Source: Erythrobacter sp. (GTDB taxonomy: Bacteria; Pseudomonadota; Alphaproteobacteria; Sphingomonadales; Sphingomonadaceae). Taken from it: a stretch of DNA of 64,000 bases. Shown here piece after piece: positions 59,921-64,000 of this stretch. The position numbers and the translations under genes are program-made. The first letter of the stretch is position 1. Every line of letters starts with the position of its first letter. Below the pieces are notes generated by a model. The model was given only the letters and a program-made list of their open reading frames with translations. It was not told where the DNA came from and did not search any database. The DNA lies in NCBI GenBank assembly GCA_019739335.1, contig CP073261.1, positions 1,246,818 through 1,310,817 on the forward strand, in the 5' to 3' direction.

Positions 59921-60766
59921 TTGACTTCACTCCACCTTCACCTGCTGTCAGACTCCACCGGCGAGACGCTGGAAATGATCGCCAAGGCCGCGCTCGCGCA
60001 GTTCGAGGACAGTGACGTGACGCGGCACTTCTGGCCGATGGTCCGCTCGCGCCAGCATCTCGAACGGATCGTCGATGAATTCAAGGCCAAGCCGGGACTG
60101 GTGCTCTATACGCTAGTAAATCTGGATATTCGTGAGCAGTTGGAGGAGCGGTGTCGCGCGTTGGGGCTGAAACACGTTGATGCGCTCGATGCCATCACCG
60201 TGGCTCTGGAAGAACGGCTGGGCCAGGAAGCCAAGGGTCGCCCCGGCCGGCAACACGCGATGGACGAAGCCTATTTCGCCCGTGTCGATGCGATCCAGTT
60301 TACCATCGCCCACGATGACGGGATCGGCTGGGAGAACTGGGAAGAGGCGGACCTGCTGCTCGCAGGCGTATCACGCACATCCAAGACGCCGACGAGCATC
60401 TACCTCGCCAATCGCGGCTTCAAGACGGCAAATATCCCCCTGGTGGTGGAAAGCCCGCCGCCCGATCTGCTGTTCCGGCTACGCAGGCCGATGGTGGTTG
60501 GTCTTACCACCGCGCCTGATCGCCTGATCCAGATTCGCCGCAACCGGCTACTGTCGCTTAACGAGAATACCGAAACCTCCTACGTCGATGAGGAGCGGGT
60601 TAAGAACGAACTGGCTTTTGCCCGCCGCATGTTCGCCGATAATGGCTGGCCGGTGATCGATGTGACGCGCCGCTCGATCGAGGAGACCGCCGCCGCAGTG
60701 ATCAAGCTGTACCAGGAGCGCGCGGGTCGCGATCAGGCGATGCCGCCCGGGATCAAACCGATATGA
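59921..60766 (+). CDS. Pyruvate, phosphate/water dikinase regulatory protein (PPSR, DUF299)
   Basis: These bifunctional kinase/phosphorylases switch pyruvate phosphate dikinase or PEP synthase on and off using ADP and Pi. The protein has the SDSTGETLEMIAKA start, the P-loop AGVSRTSKTPTS and ENTETSYVDEERVKNELAFARRMF. The TTG at 59921 makes the usual MTSLHLHLLSDSTG opening with an AGGG ribosome site; an ATG at 59891 would add ten residues and overlap the origin region. The homologue is the first gene beyond the origin in Caulobacter. Confidence 0.93.
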   Translation: MTSLHLHLLSDSTGETLEMIAKAALAQFEDSDVTRHFWPMVRSRQHLERIVDEFKAKPGLVLYTLVNLDIREQLEERCRALGLKHVDALDAITVALEERLGQEAKGRPGRQHAMDEAYFARVDAIQFTIAHDDGIGWENWEEADLLLAGVSRTSKTPTSIYLANRGFKTANIPLVVESPPPDLLFRLRRPMVVGLTTAPDRLIQIRRNRLLSLNENTETSYVDEERVKNELAFARRMFADNGWPVIDVTRRSIEETAAAVIKLYQERAGRDQAMPPGIKPI

Positions 60767-60790
60767 GTTGGCCGATATGATCGCAATGCT

Positions 60791-61369
60791 ATGATAGTCT
60801 TGGCGTCCAAATCGGCGTCGCGCCGCACCATGCTGACGGCGGCGGGGGTGGACTTTACCGTTGTTCCCGCTGCGCTCGACGAACGCGCGCTTGAAGCGGA
60901 GCTTGGGGCTGTGCCGCCCGCGCATGTCGCGCTCGCGCTGGCCGAAGCCAAGGCGCTTTCGGTTGATGGCCAGGGGCAATCGGTGCTGGGCAGCGATTCG
61001 GTGGTTTCGGTTGACGGCATGCGCTTCGACAAGCCCGCCAGCCGGGCGCAGGCCGCCGAGCACCTGCGCTTCTTCTCCGGCCGGACGATGGAACTGCACT
61101 CGGCCGCCGCGATCGCAACCGGCGGGCAGTTGCGCTGGAGCGAAGTTGCGCACGCCCGGCTCAAGGTGCGCCTACTGTCGGAAGATTTCATCACCCGCTA
61201 CCTCGCTGCCGAATGGCCCGAGGTCAGCCAATGCGTCGGGGTGTTCCGGATCGAAGCGCTGGGGGTGCAATTGTTCGATCATATCGAAGGCGACCACTTC
61301 ACCGTGCTGGGAATGCCGCTGCTCCCGGTGCTCGGCGCATTGCGCGAATTGGGTGAATTGCCGTCATGA
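60791..61369 (+). CDS. Maf family nucleotide pyrophosphatase
   Basis: The 192-residue protein has the start [19 protein letters not shown] and the catalytic Asp region in [11 protein letters not shown]. Maf proteins hydrolyse non-canonical or modified nucleotides (dTTP/UTP or m7GTP, depending on the subgroup) and cause septum inhibition when overproduced in some bacteria. It is separated by 24 bases from the PPSR gene and overlaps aroE by four bases. Confidence 0.95.
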   Translation: MIVLASKSASRRTMLTAAGVDFTVVPAALDERALEAELGAVPPAHVALALAEAKALSVDGQGQSVLGSDSVVSVDGMRFDKPASRAQAAEHLRFFSGRTMELHSAAAIATGGQLRWSEVAHARLKVRLLSEDFITRYLAAEWPEVSQCVGVFRIEALGVQLFDHIEGDHFTVLGMPLLPVLGALRELGELPS

Positions 61370-62226
61370 CGCCCCCCTATGCCGAAGTGATCGGCGATCC
61401 CATCGCCCAGTCGAAATCACCCGCGATTCACTCCTACTGGCTGGAAAAGCTGGGCCTCGATGCCGAATACCGCGCCTGCCATGTCACGCCGGATGGCCTT
61501 GCCGATTACGTGGCCAATCGCCGCAACGATCCCGACTGGCGCGGGTGCAATGTCACCATGCCGCACAAGCAGGCGGTGATTCCTTTGCTCGACCGGATGG
61601 AGATCGGTGCCGAACTGGTAGGTGCGGTCAACACGATTACCCGGCGCCACAATGGGGGCCTGATCGGCACCAATACCGATGTCGAAGGCTTCCTCGAACC
61701 CCTGCGCCCCCTGCTGGCGCAGCAGCACTATTTCCGCATGGCGCGAGTGATCGGCACCGGCGGTGCGGCGCGGGCGGTGGTGGCGGCGCTGGCCGAGCAT
61801 GGCTTCACGCTGGTGCTGGCGGGACGCGACACGGCCAAGGCGAGGGCGATCCTTGAAGAAATCGATCCAGAGGGCGAGCACCACACCGCGCCGCTGGTCT
61901 ATTTTGCGCAGCCGACCGATTTCGCTTTCGATGATCGGGAAGGCTGCTGCGATCTTATCGTCAATGCCAGTCCGCTGGGGATGGCGGGGCAGCCGCCACT
62001 CGATTTCGACTTCAGCCATGTGCCCCCGGGAAGCGTGGTCTACGATATTGTCACCCACCCGCTGGAAACCCCGCTGCTGGCCGAAGCGAAGGCCAAGGGC
62101 CTGCGCACTATCGACGGGCTTGCGATGTTGATCGGTCAGGCTGCCGTGGCTTTCGAACGTTTCTTCGGCCAGCCACCCCCGCGCGATGACGGGGACCTAG
62201 ACTTGCGCGAATTGCTCACCCGATGA
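61366..62226 (+). CDS. aroE: Shikimate dehydrogenase (NADP+)
   Basis: AroE reduces 3-dehydroshikimate to shikimate in aromatic amino acid synthesis. The 286-residue protein has QSKSPAIH, the catalytic K68 in NVTMPHKQ and D105 in GTNTDVEG, and the nucleotide-binding [14 protein letters not shown]. It overlaps maf and coaE by four bases each, forming a coupled three-gene unit. Confidence 0.96.
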   Translation: MTPPYAEVIGDPIAQSKSPAIHSYWLEKLGLDAEYRACHVTPDGLADYVANRRNDPDWRGCNVTMPHKQAVIPLLDRMEIGAELVGAVNTITRRHNGGLIGTNTDVEGFLEPLRPLLAQQHYFRMARVIGTGGAARAVVAALAEHGFTLVLAGRDTAKARAILEEIDPEGEHHTAPLVYFAQPTDFAFDDREGCCDLIVNASPLGMAGQPPLDFDFSHVPPGSVVYDIVTHPLETPLLAEAKAKGLRTIDGLAMLIGQAAVAFERFFGQPPPRDDGDLDLRELLTR

Positions 62227-62840
62227 GCAATGCCAGCGAAAAGCGCCCGCTGATCCTCGGCCTCACCGGCTCGATCGGCATGGGCAAGAGCACTGTCGCG
62301 ACGATGTTCGAGCAGCTTGGCGTACCGGTGTTCGATGCCGATGCGCAGGTGCGGGCCATGCAGGGGCCGGGCGGGGCCTTGGTGCCGCAGATCGAGGCAG
62401 CCTTTCCCGGCTCAACCGGAGCGGAAGGCGTCAATCGCGGTACGTTGGGCGCGATGGTATTCGGTGACCGCGACCAGCTCGCCCGCCTTGAATCGATCGT
62501 CCATCCCGAAGTTGGCAGGGCGCGGCGCAATTTCCTCTGGCGGCATTACCAGGCCCCGCTGGTGGTATTCGATATTCCCCTGCTGTTCGAAAAGGGCGGG
62601 CTGGCCGATGTCGATCAGGTGCTTGTCGTTTCCGCGCCTGCCGATGTCCAACGCGCCCGCGTGCTGGCGCGGGAAGGGATGACCGCAGAGAAATTCGCCC
62701 AGATCCTCGCGCTGCAATTGCCCGACGATGCGAAGCGGGCGCGCGCCGATCATGTGATCAATACCGGCACAACTTTGGAAGAAACGCAGGCAGCGGTCGA
62801 AACGCTGGTGGACAAGCTTGCCCCCGGCTTGCGCGGCTAG
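62223..62840 (+). CDS. coaE: Dephospho-CoA kinase
   Basis: CoaE phosphorylates dephospho-CoA in the last step of CoA synthesis. The 205-residue protein has the P-loop GLTGSIGMGKSTV, FDADAQVR and VVFDIPLLFEKG. The gene overlaps aroE by four bases and precedes dnaQ by 23 bases, matching the Caulobacter order. Confidence 0.96.
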   Translation: MSNASEKRPLILGLTGSIGMGKSTVATMFEQLGVPVFDADAQVRAMQGPGGALVPQIEAAFPGSTGAEGVNRGTLGAMVFGDRDQLARLESIVHPEVGRARRNFLWRHYQAPLVVFDIPLLFEKGGLADVDQVLVVSAPADVQRARVLAREGMTAEKFAQILALQLPDDAKRARADHVINTGTTLEETQAAVETLVDKLAPGLRG

Positions 62841-62863
62841 AGCCTTACGGCAATAGTCCCGCC

Positions 62864-63550
62864 ATGCGCGAAATCATCTTCGATACCGAAACTACCGGCC
62901 TCGATCCCGCCACGGGTGACCGGATGGTGGAAATCGGCTGCATCGAAATGGTCAACCGCGTGGCGACCGGGGCGACTTTCCACGCCTATTTCAATCCCGA
63001 GCGCGACATGCCGGTGGAAGCCGAGCGGGTCCATGGCCTGTCCGCCACATTCCTCGCCGACAAGCCATGCTTCCGCGAACGGGCTGCTGAATTGCTCGAT
63101 TTCATCGGTGATTCGCCGTTGGTGGCGCACAATGCGCAGTTCGATTTCGGCTTCCTCAATGCCGAACTGACCGCATGCGGACTGGAGGTGGTCGATCTTG
63201 AACGGATGATCGATACCCTCGCCATTGCGCGTCGCCGCCATCCCGGCGCCAAGCATTCGCTCGATGCGCTGTGCAGCCGCTACGGAGTCGACCGCTCGCA
63301 CCGCGTCCTGCACGGAGCACTGCTCGACGCGGAACTGCTGGCGCAGGTCTATGTCGAACTGACCGGCGGGCGGCAGATCGGCTTGCAGCTGGCGGTGGAC
63401 AATACCGTTGAGAAGGCAGTAGAAAATGCTGTGTTCCGCCTCCGTCTAGGCGAATATCGTGCCCCTCGTCCGCACCTGCCAAGTGCGGAAGAACTTGCAC
63501 GCCACGCTGCTTTCCTCAAAACTATGGAATCTCCCCTCTGGACCTCGTGA
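62864..63550 (+). CDS. dnaQ: DNA polymerase III epsilon subunit (proofreading exonuclease)
   Basis: DnaQ is the 3'-5' proofreading exonuclease of the replicative polymerase. The 228-residue protein has Exo I D7-T-E9 (FDTETTGLD), Exo II PLVAHNAQFDFGFLN and Exo III HRVLHGALLDAELL, and the short C-terminal polymerase-binding tail. Its position as the fifth gene beyond the origin resembles Caulobacter. Confidence 0.96.
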   Translation: MREIIFDTETTGLDPATGDRMVEIGCIEMVNRVATGATFHAYFNPERDMPVEAERVHGLSATFLADKPCFRERAAELLDFIGDSPLVAHNAQFDFGFLNAELTACGLEVVDLERMIDTLAIARRRHPGAKHSLDALCSRYGVDRSHRVLHGALLDAELLAQVYVELTGGRQIGLQLAVDNTVEKAVENAVFRLRLGEYRAPRPHLPSAEELARHAAFLKTMESPLWTS

Positions 63551-63606
63551 GCACGGCTCACCACATGGGTTCCACAGGACAACCATTAGGGAAGGAGTTA
63601 CCGCTC

Positions 63607-64000
63607 ATGGATATTCGCGTGTCGGGACATCAGGTCGATACCGGAGCCGCCTTGCAGGAACATGCATCGGACCGTCTCAGCTCCATCGTCGACAAGCATT
63701 TCAGCCGAGCGCTTTCTTCCACGGTAACCTTCGGCAAGGCGCCAGCGAGCTCGTTTGCGGCCGACATCGTCCTTCACGTCAATCACGGGCTGATCCTCAA
63801 GAGCCACGGGCAGGCGCACGATGCGCACCAGGCCTTCGATCAGGCAGCGGAGAAGATCGAAAAGCAGTTGCGCCGCTACAAGCGCAGGCTGAAGGATCGT
63901 CACGAACAGGCACAATATGCTGCCCGCGAAGAAGACGCAGCCTACACCATCTTCGCTCCGCGTGAGGACATCGATTCCGATGCCGAAGTATCCGAGGATG
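63607..64000 (+). CDS. hpf: Ribosome hibernation promoting factor HPF, partial at the window edge
   Basis: The reading frame starts at an ATG eight bases after an AAGGAG ribosome site and encodes MDIRVSGHQVDTGAALQEHA, then an all beta-alpha fold with DIVLHVNHGLILKS and a basic helix KIEKQLRRYKRRLKDR. These are the HPF/YfiA signatures. It continues with an acidic linker past residue 115 and runs off the window, which indicates the long form with a C-terminal dimerisation domain. HPF binds the 30S subunit and forms inactive 100S particles. Confidence 0.9.
   Translation, partial: MDIRVSGHQVDTGAALQEHASDRLSSIVDKHFSRALSSTVTFGKAPASSFAADIVLHVNHGLILKSHGQAHDAHQAFDQAAEKIEKQLRRYKRRLKDRHEQAQYAAREEDAAYTIFAPREDIDSDAEVSED

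Noticed and set aside
1..64000. Search by eye for tRNA, rRNA, CRISPR arrays, insertion sequences, prophage or integrative elements.
   Set aside because: None seen: no cloverleaf-like intergenic segments, no spaced direct repeats, no transposase or integrase frames, and base composition is even across the window.

Overview
The window is a dense, high-GC (roughly two-thirds G+C) alphaproteobacterial chromosome segment. The gene set points to Sphingomonadales, most likely an Erythrobacter/Altererythrobacter-like member. Supporting features are SciP, TrcR, DUF6489 and DUF1192 proteins, the nadD-rsfS-rlmH-envC-ctpA order, a mitochondrial-SUV3-like helicase, and the parB-parA-rsmG-mnmG-mnmE-rho-hemJ-hemE cluster facing a PPSR-maf-aroE-coaE-dnaQ cluster. 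I see no rRNA, tRNA, CRISPR array, insertion sequence or prophage. The assignment rests on family recognition by eye; no database search was run.

Layout. 1-6.7 kb: a broken efflux adaptor at the edge, a GlsB-type stress membrane protein under a textbook EcfG promoter, sciP with a small coupled gene, mnmA, a lipoprotein serine hydrolase, and an overlapping pdxH-cation transporter-PhzF operon. 6.8-10.2 kb: a CbpA-like co-chaperone, BrkB-fabI, and a GFA protein. 10.2-17.6 kb (minus strand): coq7, dsbB, ctpA, envC-like, rlmH, rsfS, nadD, proA. 17.9-24.7 kb: an M23 endopeptidase with an overlapping bactofilin gene, trcR, a glycosyltransferase/phosphoesterase pair, a quinone oxidoreductase pair, DUF1192. 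24.8-33 kb: clpA, an M1 peptidase, a ligase-associated exonuclease with an ATP-dependent DNA ligase, and a SulP transporter without STAS domain. 33-37.6 kb: a five-gene overlapping operon led by hemB. 37.6-50.7 kb: an M23 endopeptidase, the SUV3-like helicase with S4 protein and fdxA, a second BrkB protein, CarD, a GIN-domain lipoprotein with an operator-like palindrome, Sua5, DUF815 ATPase, a PQQ-type dehydrogenase, free-Met-sulfoxide reductase, and a glycine-zipper protein.

50.7-64 kb is the most informative part. The partition operon parB-parA-rsmG-mnmG is chained by 4-base overlaps and contains two parS-like palindromes; a third lies just upstream of mnmG. It is followed by mnmE, rho, hemJ and hemE. 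Between hemE and the divergent PPSR gene is a gene-free stretch of about 314 bp with a 22-bp pure A/T run and DnaA-box-like 9-mers. The hemE/PPSR junction with maf-aroE-coaE-dnaQ beyond it is the known arrangement around the Caulobacter origin, so I infer that oriC lies at about 59.6-59.9 kb. Nearly all genes on each side are transcribed away from it.

How the genes work together: cell-cycle and chromosome functions (sciP, trcR, parAB/parS, oriC), envelope remodelling (three M23/LytM proteins, bactofilin, CtpA, DsbB), tetrapyrrole synthesis (hemB, hemE, hemJ), tRNA modification (mnmA, mnmG, mnmE, Sua5), and ribosome assembly or hibernation (rlmH, rsmG, rsfS, hpf). Three CtrA-like boxes, an EcfG promoter and a palindromic operator are the clearest regulatory sites.
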